Assembly: GCA_026018925.1 (NCBI GenBank)
Contig: JAKSZU010000003.1
Coordinates: 189,321,639-189,385,638 of the forward strand
DNA: 64,000 nucleotides
DNA from: Tupaia tana
Taxonomy: Eukaryota; Chordata; Mammalia; Scandentia; Tupaiidae
Direction: 5' to 3'
In this document: positions 45,543 to 57,410 of the stretch, piece by piece
How positions within the stretch are numbered: position 1 is the stretch's first letter
How the letters are laid out: the number at the start of each line of letters is the position of its first letter
The notes under the pieces: generated by a model
The model's database searches: none
What the model was told of the DNA's origin: nothing
What the model saw: only the letters and a program-made list of their open reading frames with translations
Translations under genes and position numbers: made by a program

Positions 45543-46988
45543 TTTTTTTTTTTGCTTTGAACAAGATGTTTATTCAAAATAAGCTGTCCAAAATGATGTA
45601 ATCTTTACAGAATAAACAAATGTTAAGGGTTTATGCAGCAGATTCCTTTTCTTCTGTGGTAGATTTCTTTTCTGCTGGCTTCTTTTCAGCTGCTGCCTTC
45701 TTGTCAGCTGCTGGTTTCTTATCAGCTGCTGGCTTCTTGGTAGCTGCAGCCTTTTTTCCCAGCAAAGGCTTCTTCTGCTGCTTAGCACCAACTCCCTTTC
45801 CTTTCTTCCCTTCTACAGGCTTCTTAGCTGCAACCCCCTTCTCATCAGATTTGGCCTCTACTGCTGCTGCCACTTTATCCAGCCGTTTCTTATGATTCCT
45901 GGCCTGGCGAAGAATGGTGTTCCGGTGCATGGTCTTTGCATACGGGTTAAGTTTCAACATGATTCTCAGGTTTTTCCGTGGATTCGTCTTCAGGACTCTG
46001 CGATAGATCTTCTTGCGTGGTGCTCGGAGGGCTCTTTGGATCTCTGGACTTTTCAAGATCCTGCTAAGGTCTGTGTTCATCATCTTGTGCATGGGAAGGT
46101 TATAGTTACTCTTGAGGGAAGCGGATTTCTGCCAAGTGCCATACAATTCATCTAACTTCCGGAAGGCACTTTCAGTCCAAATGCAGAAACGTCCCACATG
46201 CCCACCAGGAGCAAGTTTCAAAATGTTCGATTTGCTTACATTAAGCAGAGTGATTCCAGGGATGTTTCTGAAGGCCTTGATGATGCCATTGTCCTCATTA
46301 TAGATGATGCAAGGTCCCCTGCGCTGGATACGACGACAGTTTCTCATTTTGCCCTTGCCAGCTCTCATTCTCTGAGAGGCATAGACCTCTTTAATATCAT
46401 TCCAGGCCTTAAGTTTCTTCAGAAGCAAAACAGCTTCCTTGGTCTTCTTATAGCCTTCACCTTTATCTTCAACCACCAAAGGAAGTTCAGGAACTTCCTC
46501 AATACGATGACCTTTAGACATGACTAGAGCTGGTAAAGCTGAGGCAGCCAGGGCAGAACAGATGGCATACCGCTTTTGGGTAGTGTTCACTCTGCGGTGC
46601 CAACACCACCAGATCTTAGTTGGTGCAAACATGCGACCTCCTCGACACATATTGCCAAAAGCACCCTGGCCAGAATGGTGAGTCCCACCACCTCGGACTC
46701 TGGGAATTCGAGCCACAGCTCTCCCAGTACCCCAAGACTCAGCACTGGTCTGATGACCTGCTAATTCACTGACAGCATAGGGCTACCTGTTATTTTTGCG
46801 CAAGTTGGTGTGAACAAAGTTCACGATATCTGTTCGGACGGGAGCCTTAAATACCACAGGCAAGGTGACATTTTTGCCAGACGACTCCCCCTTTTCAGAG
46901 TACACTGATATCAGTGGACGAGCATACGTCATAGCGGGGAGAGGAGAGAACCACGCTCCTCTTGACCCGGCGGCTCCCACAGGAGAAG
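45543..46988 (-). pseudogene. RPL4P: RPL4 (ribosomal protein L4/uL4) processed pseudogene
   Basis: An intronless copy of the RPL4 mRNA. The start codon is at 46932-46930 ([19 protein letters not shown]) and the stop at 45631-45633, 434 codons including the stop. It keeps hallmark uL4 text: [61 protein letters not shown], and a Lys/Ala-rich C-terminal tail with repeated AADKK units. Codon 50 (Gln in the parent) is TAG at about 46785-46783; after it the frame stays open to the natural stop. Substitutions such as [10 protein letters not shown] hit otherwise invariant arginines. A 56-bp 5' UTR, an AATAAA signal (45569-45574, complement) and an A11 tail (45543-45553) mark retroposition. Target duplication CCCAGTAATCTCT at 45521-45533 and 46989-47001. 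Confidence 0.96.
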
Positions 46989-47004
46989 CCCAGTAATCTC
47001 TTTC

Positions 47005-47840
47005 ATCTATTTTCAACTATAAGACAATTCTCCCCAACACCTAGAAGAATATATACAGCAGTTGAATTACCTTTTATTTTAAAGTAGAGCTTTTGCTGAG
47101 AGCCTAGAGTAGAATGAGAATTCGGAAGTAGCTCTGTCTCTTTGACCTGTCCTCCTGCTCCTCCATGACCATTGTGCATCTGTAAAGGATCAGCAGATGC
47201 TTTGATCATAGCTCTAGCCTCATCAGCTACTTCTCTCTCTGTCACGAGGAAATCAAATTGTTACTCTCTGTGTCTGCTTTTTACTTAAACGATTTGTGTC
47301 CTAGTCCTTGTGTTCCATAGTTTTACCCTAAGCTCACATGAATGTTGTCAACCTGTCATTTCCATCTCATCCCATTCTGAGGGTTGGGCCCTTTAACTCC
47401 TATAGGCAGAACCTCTGCAAGACAAGACAATCTGAGCATGATTTTGCTAAAAGCAAATTATCATAGTTTTTGAGTTGCATTACTGAATGTCCTTTTCCCC
47501 AAGGTGGGGAGGGACAGGAACAGTAAATGGAGAGTAGAAACCTCATGTCGCATCACAGCGGACTTTCATTTCCAGATCACACTTCTATACCCATGCAGTC
47601 TACCCCAGCACTGTGTGCACCTATGACTTCGGAGCCTCTGGAGAGCTAAAAGCCTATGCTTTCTCTCTGCAAGCAGACAGAGCTGTTTGAGTGTGAGGCA
47701 CCGAAGCCAGTACCACGAGGCAGGTTGATGAGGGGACAGCTAGGGCCAGAGAGACCTGATGAGAATGTAGGCTCAGCAACTTGGGCTTGTATAGTCCCTG
47801 CAAGTCATTTAAAACTTCTTGGGATCTCACTCTTCTCAAA
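47005..47840. other. Unique DNA, no gene seen
   Basis: The first 100 bases continue the local repeat cut by the RPL4 retrocopy. No gene is recognised. Confidence 0.4.
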
Positions 47841-47980
47841 TTTTCAACCTGCAAAGGGCATTGCAAGAACGATTCAGAGTCAGAAAATCTGTAGGGGTCT
47901 CCTTGCCATTCATAGGGCAACCAGTAATCTCTTTCACCCATTTTCTACTATTGTGTGTCAATTACCCAGCCTACTCTGTG
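47841..47980. repeat. Local repeat, second copy
   Basis: CTGTAGGGGTCTCCTTGCC, CATTCATAGGGCAACC and CCAGTAATCTCTTTCACC match, with small changes, the DNA on both sides of the RPL4 retrocopy (45461-45533 and 46991-47035). It is either an old duplication or two members of an unrecognised dispersed family. Confidence 0.6.
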
Positions 47981-49018
47981 TACTCAATGCACGGTAAGGA
48001 GTATAACTACAAGAAGAGAGTTTGCTGATGGCCAAGAGTCCTGGAAGTGGTGAGGCTCGAATGAGGCTGTGAGGAATTGCAGAGAGTTAGAGCTGTAGAA
48101 GGCATGTGGGAGGAGGGAGGACATTCCAGGCAGTGGGCATCCAGGGAAGGACGGAGGGCTGGATGTGCTCAGTTCAGAGGGTGGGTGCAGGAGGAAAGTG
48201 GGGTGGAGGCTAGGGCAGGAGGGAAGCCTGGGTGAGAGGCTCGGACTTGAGGTAGCAGACAGAAGGGATCTGTGGGAGATACTGGAGTTCACACAGGTCT
48301 CATGTCCTACAGTTGTGTCCCTTTCTGGGCTGTGCGTCTCTGTGTGCTGGCTGCATAAATACCAGCATCCATAAAACCCCATGCTTGCTTTGGCTTCCTT
48401 CTCAACCAGACAGGGCTCTGGATGCTCTTTGGGATAGAGTTGTCCTCCGGCTGCTGGACCTTTGCAACTCCTCTAGGGAAATTTAGATCAAGCTATTATG
48501 TCATGGTATTTCTGGGAAGATGATGTGAAGGCCAACCAACCAGTTTACCTTTCAAATGAGGCTTATTTTACCAAACTTCGAAAGTTTGAGTCAAAGCAGC
48601 CATCATAATCACTGCCGTGTAACACAGACCTACTTGTACCCTCTGTTACCATCTGCACAACATGTCTAACCGAAGTAACTGCCAAGGAAACAGAGCGCTA
48701 CAAAATGATTATTTTTGACCATCAAACTGGCATTTGTGCTAACACTGGCTAGCTGCTTAGTGTTTAGAACAACATGAAGGTGCCCGTAATTTCCTCTCCA
48801 AATGTCAGGTGAAGATCACTAAACTGATGGGAATAAATCATAAACAGGGACATTGCTTGTGTATTTCACATCAAACACAAGCAGCAGTGTACGCATTCGG
48901 CAAGCTCAAAGGGTAAATGGCTATTTCTGAAACCGTTCCATGTCCTGGCACTTGCTGAAACGATAGTGAGAGTAGGTGACTTTCAAAGATGATAATGCCA
49001 ATGTCCAAGTGGGTTCAT
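47981..49018. other. Unique DNA, partly conserved-looking
   Basis: Purine-rich to about 48330, then balanced sequence at 48480-48900 without repeats. No gene. Confidence 0.35.
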
Positions 49019-49029
49019 GAAAGAAAAGG

Positions 49030-49274
49030 GAGCTGCAGGGCCAGCAGGTGGCGTGGAGGCTAAGGCACTGGATCCCACCTGGCTGACTATACAGTTTGAG
49101 TCCTGGACGCAGAGGCTTGGAAATCACACAGGGCGCATGTGCATGCGTGCCTCGAGAGATGAATGGAGGAGAAGGGATTGTGGCGTAGCCATCTCGCTGG
49201 TAGGCGATTTCTCACTTTCTCTCTGAAGAGTGCACATGCCCTATAACAAAACTTAAGGGAAAAAAAGCAAAAAA
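49030..49274 (+). mobile_element. SINE, long form, 'ggatcc' subfamily
   Basis: GGGCCAGCAGGTGGCGTGG head with CTGGATCCCACCTGG, B-box trace GTTTGAGTCC, end GCCCTATAACAAAACTT. Target duplication GAAAGAAAAGG at 49019-49029 and 49275-49285. Confidence 0.87.
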
Positions 49275-49285
49275 GAAAGAAAAGG

Positions 49286-52200
49286 TAACCACATTTTATA
49301 TTTAAGTGGGCAGTTCTCTCTAACAGTGTAGAAATGTTCTGATGAAGACGGATAACCTACGTAAGCATTTCAGAGATGCTGCCATTGCTATTTAGCTCAC
49401 CTTCTAGTACTCTGAGTGCGAACACATGTGGCTGGGCAGTCATTCTCATTTCGCACTTGTAAGTATACTTTGTTTCCCTCAATGAGATTAAAATTTCTCT
49501 GAAAGAAGTACGTTGTCTTCTATTATTTCTTTTGAGTTCCTCCACCAGTACCTGAGAGGAGGACCTTCCTCTACCCTGTGTTGTTAATTAGTGAACGATG
49601 TTAGTTGGGAGGGATGCTTTCAAAACAAAATGCAAAACCCAAAGTGTCTTGGCAGCACAGGCATTTATGGGCTCACCAGTGAGAAGCCGAGAAGCAGGGT
49701 GGGAGCGGGAGCAGCTGTGCAGAGACTCAGGGGCTCTTTCCATCCTCGGCCTTTGGGTTTTCTTACTACGCTCCACATCCGAATGCACGGATTGCCATTT
49801 CTGCTTGCTCTTCTTTTGAGGAGGATAAACCTTTCCCAGGAGCCCCAAGTTCACTTACCCTCAGGCCGCATTGGCCAGGACTGGACCACATGTCAAGACT
49901 TCAGCTGCGATTTTGCACCTGTATAACGGGAGGTGGATGCAGTTAACCAGGAAGCAATGGAGGGGGTGGACATTGAAGAGGTCATGAGGGTCCGCCATGT
50001 TTCTAATGTGAAGTGAGGGAAAACAGAGGAAATAAACAAATGTCAGAAGTTGTGGGATGGAGGTGGGTTGAGAATTATGGATACTGAGCACCTAGTTTGA
50101 AAAAAAATTCCCCCTAACCTTTCAAAACCTGAAAACTTGAAAGTCAAGTCACTGCAGAAGGCAGAAGAGTATCAAGTTGGTCCTGTAACAAGTTCTGTTT
50201 ACCGCTCAGTTCTGTACATTGGCTGAAACAATTGGAGAAGGCTGTGACCATCATGGTGGCTTTGAAATACTGGCTGCTTTACATATGCTTTCCATTCCCT
50301 GCCCACTCCATAAAAACACAAAGTGGTTTGCAGTCAACCTTGTTTACAAGTGAAATGAGTAATATTAAGTTATTTGTGAAGATAGAGAACTAATGATAAT
50401 TTGTGGACATACACTGTTACCTAATTTTATTACATCAAGTAGGGGCAGAATGGCTAGTGGGCTGAAGCCCCCAGCTGAAAGATTTAACCTCTCTTCTTCA
50501 TGGACACATGAAATGACATCCCTTGATGTTAACCTGTACCCATCAGGACCAAAGGTATTTGGAAGTCTGGAAAAAGGAAACCTAAATTACCACTAAGTAG
50601 CTGAAACCAATGGAACATTATTATATATGTTAATATGGTATATCTGACCCATGTTATATAAAACATATAGCACATGTATGGTACATAACATTTGGCATCC
50701 TATAACATATGACATATACATATTACATAGAATAAAATGGCATGTCAATTTATTAAAAAAATTATTTTTAAGTTAGCTAGATATATCAGTTTTTGTTACA
50801 AGGGGAAAAAATCTGTGCAATTATTCCAGTAACATAGGTTGATAGATTTGACATATAGAAATCATGCCAGAGGAAATGTATTGCCACTAATGTGAAGAGA
50901 ATAAAAGAAGTATCTATGTGAAGTGAAAGGGCGTTATATTTTCTAGGCTCCTGCAGACAGGAGGCTCATCTCTCTATATTATCTGGCTTTTCTAGGACAT
51001 CGCTCTCAAAAGCATAGTTTTCTTAGGTGTTACACACTCCGACAGGCTAAATCCTTAGGAAAACCTTGGTGCTTCTGTGGGGAACTTCATAAAGCTGGTA
51101 AGTGTTTGTTCCTCTTAAAGTATTTGGCAAAAGTCAACAGCTGAATTCCAGCAGGCCAGTTTGCCTTGAGGGGCTGAGGATGAATGGTTCTCTGAAAGAG
51201 CAGATTCTCTTCAGCCTCCATCCCTCCCCAGCCCCTAACCCGACTTAGCACACAAGAGAGACCTCCTGGCCTCCCGTCTCCTCTCCCTCCTTCTGTTCTG
51301 TCGGCTAAGTACCTGCATGTGACCCAAGAACCAAGGGGTAGAGATGAATGACAAGATATGGACCCCGTTCTTATCCCAAAGAGCATAGGGGAGATACACG
51401 AAACACTCCGCAGCTCAGTGCTGGTGGGCAAATGGACCAGGGTGTGAATCTCCTCTGCCCACCCCCAATCCTTGGCTGTCGAAACAATTTGAAGGTCTCA
51501 GGTTCCCCTGGGTTTTCTCCCAGAGGTGACCTCCACCTTGGCTCAAACCAGAGCACTGTCAGTGGGAAAAAGAGGCTGATCATGAGGGTGAAGATCTAGA
51601 CACGAAGCCACCACCATTCTCTGCATTTTGAGCTCTCCAGGGCAATGGTGAAGTAAATATTGTCATGGAGAGGCCACGCTTCCTCCTGAGCACACCCAGT
51701 GTAGGGTTGCAGGCAGGCCTTAGTCATGCTCCATGACGACGGGGTGAGATAAACACAGACTCTGTGTTTAACATTTCCATCCGCGGGGCTGCCGGCGCCT
51801 CTTCCGAGGGCATAACAGCTAGTCCTGCCAGCACTTCTTCTTTTCCCATCCCTGCTCTCAGCCAGGGAGGAAGGAGCCTGATGCTACCCTTCCCCCCTTC
51901 CTCTTGAATCCCGAGCCCACTGAGGAGTTTGGAGGTATAGGTGGTAAGTTAATGTACCATGCCCAAGCTGGGCAGAGCTCCTAGATTTGCAATGCAGCCA
52001 GCCTCATAGGCATGAGGACTGCACAGTGACCCCACCCCCACCCCCAAAATGGGCCCACAGTTGGCTTTATGTTCTGTGGTCACCATCTTAAAATTCTTAA
52101 CAAGGTTTGGACAAGGAGCCCCACATTTATTTTGCACTGGGCCTCACAAATTATGCAGCTGGTCCAATTTGCTATGTGATCCTTAAAGGGACTGGGCTCT

Positions 52201-52700
52201 TCCCTCCCACTGTCTCAAAAAGTGCAACTCCCACAGTTCCAACTCTTGTTTTCATGACCCCCAGGTGGACACTATGGGAGGTGGCAAATTCTGTCCAGAG
52301 GACCAGTTACAGGATAAATGGGAGACAGAGGCAGGCTCTGAGTGTGCTGGCCTCACCCTCACCTCTGGGTTGCTTCAAGCCCAAGAGCTTCAATACCACT
52401 TGCCTGAGAGGTCTCTCCTCTCCCTCGACCAGCAGGTAATTCCTGCTTACAGCTGTTAGTGAATGATGAGCTCCCTATGTGAAAGCTGACCATAGAGGGT
52501 GGTACTCTATCCCCAAGGAATGTGACATCTGCCTGGGTGGACAGCAATTGGCAAACAAAGTCATGTTCCATATCAGCTGAGTGCCAATGAGGTCTAGTGA
52601 TAATAAAGAGACCAGAGAAGGAAGAGCTCCGTGTGGGCCAGGGTGGTCAGAACATCCCATAATGCCCTACAATGCCATGCTTTCCATCTCTCCAATCCTT
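49286..52700. other. Unique DNA, no gene seen
   Basis: About 3.4 kb with no SINE or L1 recognised. It is AT-rich with ACATAT repeats at about 50620-50720 and GC-richer at 51080-52080. Open frames up to 114 codons (51087-51431) lack recognisable features. Confidence 0.35.
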
Positions 52701-52707
52701 TCATCAC

Positions 52708-52928
52708 ACAGATGGTGTAATGGTCACATCACTGGACTCCCATGCGGACATCCGCGGTTGGAGACCCAGACCTGGTGGCTTAAAACTCATGCCAGGTGCG
52801 TGTGCATGCGTGCCCAAAATCCCGAGAGGAGAATGGAGGAGAGGGGATTGCAGCATGGCTATCGTCACAGGGAGTGATTTCTTGCTTTCTGTCTCTCCAG
52901 CAAGTGCCTATAGCAAAAATCTCTCTCT
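52708..52928 (+). mobile_element. SINE, long form, 5' end shortened
   Basis: ACAGATGGTGTAATGGTCAC head without the usual GGGGCCAGC start, GGCTTAAAACTCATGCCAGG, end GTGCCTATAGCAAAAATCTC. Its poly(A) runs into the purine microsatellite. Confidence 0.8.
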
Positions 52929-52948
52929 CTAAAAAAAAAAAAAAAAGG

Positions 52949-52979
<31 letters not shown>

Positions 52980-53105
52980 CAAAGAAAGAAAGAAAGAAAG
53001 GAAGAAAGAAAGAAGAAAGAAAAAAAGAAAGAAAGAAAGAAGAAAGAAAAAAGAAAGAAAGAAAGAAAGAAAGGAAGGAAGAAAGAAAGAAAGAAAGAAA
53101 GAAAA
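52929..53105. repeat. A-run, (GA)n and (GAAA)n purine microsatellite
   Basis: A16, then GA repeats, then GAAA/GGAA repeats. It grows directly from the SINE's A tail. Open frames across it are artefacts. Confidence 0.95.
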
Positions 53106-53159
53106 ATTCAGTACTGGTCTGTGGTCTGGGCCTTTGAGCACACTCTGCAGACATCTCTT

Positions 53160-53457
53160 TTTATTTTTTATTTTTTTTTTATTTTTTTTATTTTTTTTAT
53201 TTTTTTGGAGAGGTTTTTGCTATAGGGCGTGTGCGCTCGCCAGACAGACAGAGAGAGACAGAGAGATAGAAAGCGAGAAATCACCCCCCAGGGGGGATGG
53301 CCACGCCACAATCCCTTCTCCTCCATTCTCCTCTCGGGATCTTGGGCACGCACGCACACGCGCCCGGCGTGAGTTTAAGCCGCCGGGTCCGGGACTCGAA
53401 CCACGGTCGACTACGTGGGAGTCCAGCGACATAGCCATTACGCTAACTGCTGGTCCC
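53160..53457 (-). mobile_element. Young tRNA-derived SINE, long form
   Basis: A (TTTTTATT)n-type tail complement, GGAGAGGTTTTTGCTATAGGG, CpG-rich near-consensus body, good B-box complement GGACTCGAACC, head ending CGCTAACTGCTGGTCCC. Exact target duplication CAGACATCTCTT at 53148-53159 and 53458-53469. Confidence 0.95.
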
Positions 53458-53469
53458 CAGACATCTCTT

Positions 53470-53844
53470 GAGAATGGAGTGAGGGAGAGGATCTTGAATT
53501 CACCTAGAAATGTTCTTTCTCCTATACTGACAGTCAAGTAAAACACAGGATTTGAAAGAGTATAACAAATGTCAAGTATTCGAAGATGGTAGGAATGAAT
53601 TTGCAAATTTCCACCACCGTGTTTTCTGTAGTTTGTAGATTTACGCATTTCAAATAGCACATTCTTTGGGTTAGACTTGCCAGTTCAGGAAGCTTTCTCC
53701 TTCCGGCTACTATTATATTACCTCTTATCGTCTCAGACTCTTCAGCCAGTATCCTCACCTGATGGGCATGTAGAAAGGGCGATGGAAGCAGCAGCACAAC
53801 TTGCTTCTCTGGACTCCTGGGCCAGTATGATCACAAGGACAGCC
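53470..53844. other. Unique DNA, no gene seen
   Basis: No recognised repeat or gene. Confidence 0.4.
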
Positions 53845-53955
53845 ACCATTTATTAGCATCTATCTAGGCAGTCCACAATCTGCACAAAATGATTGTGTAA
53901 ACTCAAAGAACCCCTGCAACATGATATGATAATCCTAGGGGAAATTTAAAAATTC
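53845..53955 (-). mobile_element. MIR remnant (weak)
   Basis: 'accatttattagcatctatc... cacaatctgcacaaaatgattgtgtaaactcaaagaacccctgc' loosely follows the antisense MIR order. Confidence 0.4.
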
Positions 53956-54790
53956 TTAACTGCCAGTTATAAATGTGTAGTGCAATGAAAAAGATAGTAA
54001 AACTTAGTGCACTGTAATTTAAAATAGTTCAACCATTAGAGTTAAAATGTCTTATTTCTTTGTTTCAAAACCAAGAAACAAAAAGCTATCAAGCACAGTT
54101 TGAACGATCTCTACTATCTTCTCCTTGTGGAAGGTAGGACTCAGAGCATGCATCTTCTACTCCTTCCTAAGCTTGGATCAGCTTCTAACATGTTATTCTT
54201 TGCACTTGCAGTGTTGTGAGGTATCTCAGAGAGCTTCTTTCATTGGAAGGTTTTTGCTGGCATCTCCTCTTCAGGGATATCATCATCCTTTTTGTCACAA
54301 TCACTTGATCATTTATGTCACCTTCACTAAGTTCCTCCAGCTACGTACATAAAGTCTGGAATGTTGGCAGTGTCAATAGTCCCATGATCAATTATTCTTC
54401 TACGGAGTCTACTTACGTTAGTTAATAATTTTAATATATGTCTATTTATTTATGTATTGCTACTCTCCAATCTCTTGGCCAATCTTGTCTTTTGACTATC
54501 TTTTTTTGCAAAGTACCATGTGGGTTGATTACCAGGAGATGAGACAAGGCAGCCACATGCTTTGCCATCTGCATGACCTCTGAATATCAGAGGCATGACC
54601 ATTCACCTGTAGGTTTTGAAGGAAGTGATGTGATTGGCCACTGATTAGGTTGTACACCTACATAGAAACGTGTGGGTTGAAGAACTAGCAGAAAAGTTTT
54701 TACTTTATGCACTTACCCATGATTAATCCACATGGGAACTGCAACTTGAACTATACCATTAGAGTCTGGGACCATAATACCTGTAATGTA
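53956..54790. other. Unique DNA, no gene seen
   Basis: AT-rich, no gene. Confidence 0.4.
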
Positions 54791-54799
54791 TGCTTATTT

Positions 54800-55025
54800 G
54801 AACTATGCAAAGTGGGGACTACCTCCTTGTTATTTCATTTAATTTTCATGGTCGCTTTATGAAGAAAGAAGGTGGTACCATTACTGTACCCATTTAGAGA
54901 TAAAGAGCTTCAGGGTGGTCGACTAACACTCAGGCGCACATGGCAAGGCCGTGATGGGGCAGAGATCCAAACCCGGTTCATCCAAGCCAGGAGTCTGCAC
55001 TCCTAACCTCCATTCCACAGGGCCT
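54800..55025 (-). mobile_element. MIR remnant
   Basis: 'ttatttcatttaattttcatgg... ggtaccattactgtacccatttagagataaagagc... gggcagagatccaaacccgg... ctgcactcctaacc' matches the antisense MIR consensus well for its age. Confidence 0.7.
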
Positions 55026-56296
55026 CGCTTTAGAAGGAGGAAAGCAGTTTTAGCTTTCCCTGGAAGACGTTCCTCATCACGCACAGAGGCTTTTGTAACT
55101 TCATCACGCTCATTATCCTCAGGCTACAGGGGATCTTCAGCTTTGTTCTACTTCCTTCTCCCCTTCTCCAGTGATTCAGGAATCCCTCCTACACCAATGA
55201 CAGATGGGTTGTCTTATCAGGCAGGTTATCAGGTCCATTTGAAATTGGGAGAAATTGAGTCCCAGGGAAAGAAAGAGCCAAATTCAAGGCAACTCAGCAG
55301 AAATGGTGTCTGCACCAACACTCACAGCACCTTTTGCAGTGCCACAGTCTGACGGGGCGACAGCTGGCAGCCTGAACACGGGCTGTCCCCTGACACTGGT
55401 ACCTGGGGGCAAAGGCTCTGCTCTGCTTTGCTCAGTCATCCCTACCTCACCTCTTCCCCCACTCCACAGCAGCAGGAAAGCCCGTTCTTACTCACTTGGC
55501 CCAGCACAGACAGGAAGGGTGTTTCTCATTAATAGGATCAGAAAAGGCATCTCTAAGAATGAAAGAAAACGTGGCTTTGTCTGCCAAGGTCGCTCCCCTG
55601 GAAAGCCCTCAAAAAAGCATACAAAATAGTTAAATTATCAAAACATTAATTAGATTGTTAAAAAAGACCGATGCTAATCCTCAAAGCATGTGGGCCAGGC
55701 CTTTTGACAGATCTGGCCTAATGGCTCTAGAGTCCGGCTGGCACTTCTTTTTCAGAAAGTTGCAGTCTTGGGATAAACAGCTGAGGGAAAGAGTAAGTGA
55801 TTGTATAGACGCCATCTGTTCCAGCAGCACCAGACAAGTTAGGAGCTGCCCCGACCTCGACAGCCAGGACTGAACCCCCCACCTTCAGCTCCTCCTGACC
55901 CCAAGTCCATCCTAACATCTGGAACCCTTGGTTGTAGGCTGTGATTCTAATTCAGAGTGTACATTTGAGGCTGCTCTTTTAAATATAATATAATCATCTT
56001 GAAGGTAGGTTGCTCTATTCTTGACAGTATAGACTTTAAAAATTGAATTTAAAGAATTCAATTTATTTCTGTTTCAGCTTCTCTCTGCCCCCTGTTTACC
56101 TCAGCTGACATAGAGGGTAACATGACCTGGAAACGGCCTCATCTGCCAGACTATCTGCTGCAACAGCATTCCCAGGGCAGGCCCCAGAATCGAACAAGTG
56201 TCCTGCTACAAGACAATGCAGCTTACAGGTCAGGTTGTGCAGCTTTGATTCATCTTTCTGCTGGCCTGCTCTCAAAATTTCTTCCTTCATTTTTTT
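55026..56296. other. Unique DNA, no gene seen
   Basis: No recognised repeat. Overlapping plus frames of 133 and 124 codons (54951-55629) have no recognisable domain and begin inside a MIR. Confidence 0.35.
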
Positions 56297-56313
56297 AAAG
56301 AATAAAACTCTAG

Positions 56314-56774
56314 GGGACCAGCAGGTGGCATGGTGGTTAAGGTGCTGGACACTCCCACATGGCCGACCACGGTTTGAGTCCCGGACCTGGCGGCTTCCTT
56401 TCTCCCTTTCCCCCTCTCTCTCTCGCTCTGTGTCTCTCTCTGGTCAAATTAAAATAAATGAATGAGGGAACCAGCGGTTAGCGTAATGGCTATGTCGCTG
56501 GACTCCCACATAGTCGACCGCGGTTCGCGTCCCGGACCCGGTGGCTTAAAACTCACGCCGGGCGTGTGTGCGTGCATGCCCAAGATCCCGAGAGGAGAAT
56601 GGAGGAGAAGGGATTGCGGCGTGACCATCCCCCCTGGGGGGTGATTTCTCGCTTTCTGTCTCTCTGTCTCTCTCTGTCTGTCTGGCGAGCGCATGTGCCC
56701 TATAGCGAAAACCTCTCCAAAAAAAAAAAAAAAAAAAAGAATGAATAAATAAAATTAAATAATAATTTTAAAAA
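56314..56774 (+). mobile_element. SINE, short form (B), tail split by a young SINE
   Basis: GGACCAGCAGGTGGCATGG head, GTTTGAGTCCCGG B-box trace, CT-rich body, GGTCAAATTAAAATAAATG end. An exact 17-bp target duplication AAAGAATAAAACTCTAG lies at 56297-56313 and 56775-56791 and encloses the inner SINE too. Confidence 0.93.
56466..56738 (+). mobile_element. Young SINE, long form, nested in a B-form tail
   Basis: GGGAACCAGCGGTTAGCG head, B-box variant GGTTCGCGTCCC, end CCCTATAGCGAAAACCTCTCC, poly(A) about 20. It sits in the AATGAATGA tail of the outer element, and its own duplication is about GAATGA, ambiguous in repetitive tail. Confidence 0.92.
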
Positions 56775-56913
56775 AAAGAATAAAACTCTAGAGATTGTTT
56801 AGACCTGTTGCAATAGGACTGGTGAAATAAAAACAAAAACAAAAACAAAATTAAAAATCCCTTTATAATGTCATTGAAAACCTACATTGGGCAATTTGAA
56901 TCAACTAATTTTT

Positions 56914-57182
56914 AATTTAATTTTTTATTATTATTTTTAAATTTTTCTATCAGGAGCATGTACTTACCAGAGAAACAGAGAGAAAGGGAAGGAAAGTGAG
57001 AAATCACCTCCTAAGAGGGATGGCCACATTGCAATACCTTTTCCTCCACTCTCCTCTCAGGATTTTGGGCACGCATGCATACATTTCTAGCATGTTTTTT
57101 TAAACTGCTGAGTCTGGTCTCGAACCACAGAGTCAGCATGTGGGATCCAGCCACTTTAACCACCGTACCACTGGCTGGCCCA
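56914..57182 (-). mobile_element. SINE, long form, 'ggatcc' subfamily
   Basis: AT-rich start, GGAGCATGTACTTACCAGAG, GATTTTGGGCACGCATGC, GTGGGATCCAGCCACTTTAA head complement, ending CACTGGCTGGCCC. Target duplication AATCAACTAATTTTT at 56899-56913 and 57183-57197. Confidence 0.9.
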
Positions 57183-57197
57183 AATCAACTAATTTTT

Positions 57198-57410
57198 TTA
57201 AACCATCATTTATTAAGTACCTGTTAAGGGTTAGAAATTATGATAATTTTCTCAAGTCTGAAGAGTAATTCCTATTTTGAAAATGAAAAAACAGATTTAG
57301 AGACATTACACAAGTTCTCCAAGTTTTATCCAATAAGTGTGTGAGAAAGAGGATTTGCATTCATTCTAGCTGATTCATCCCACAGTCTGTCAGCTGTTAA
57401 CCTCACAGTT
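57198..57410 (-). mobile_element. MIR remnant
   Basis: 'catttattaagtacctgttaagggttag... ttgaaaatgaaaaaacagatttagagac... caagttctcc' follows the antisense MIR order. Confidence 0.55.

Noticed and set aside
45892-46764. Plus-strand frames across the RPL4 retrocopy
   Set aside because: They are antisense shadows of the RPL4-derived frame.
52780-53154. Ser/Phe/Leu-rich and Lys/Glu-rich frames
   Set aside because: They are translations of purine or pyrimidine microsatellites, not proteins.
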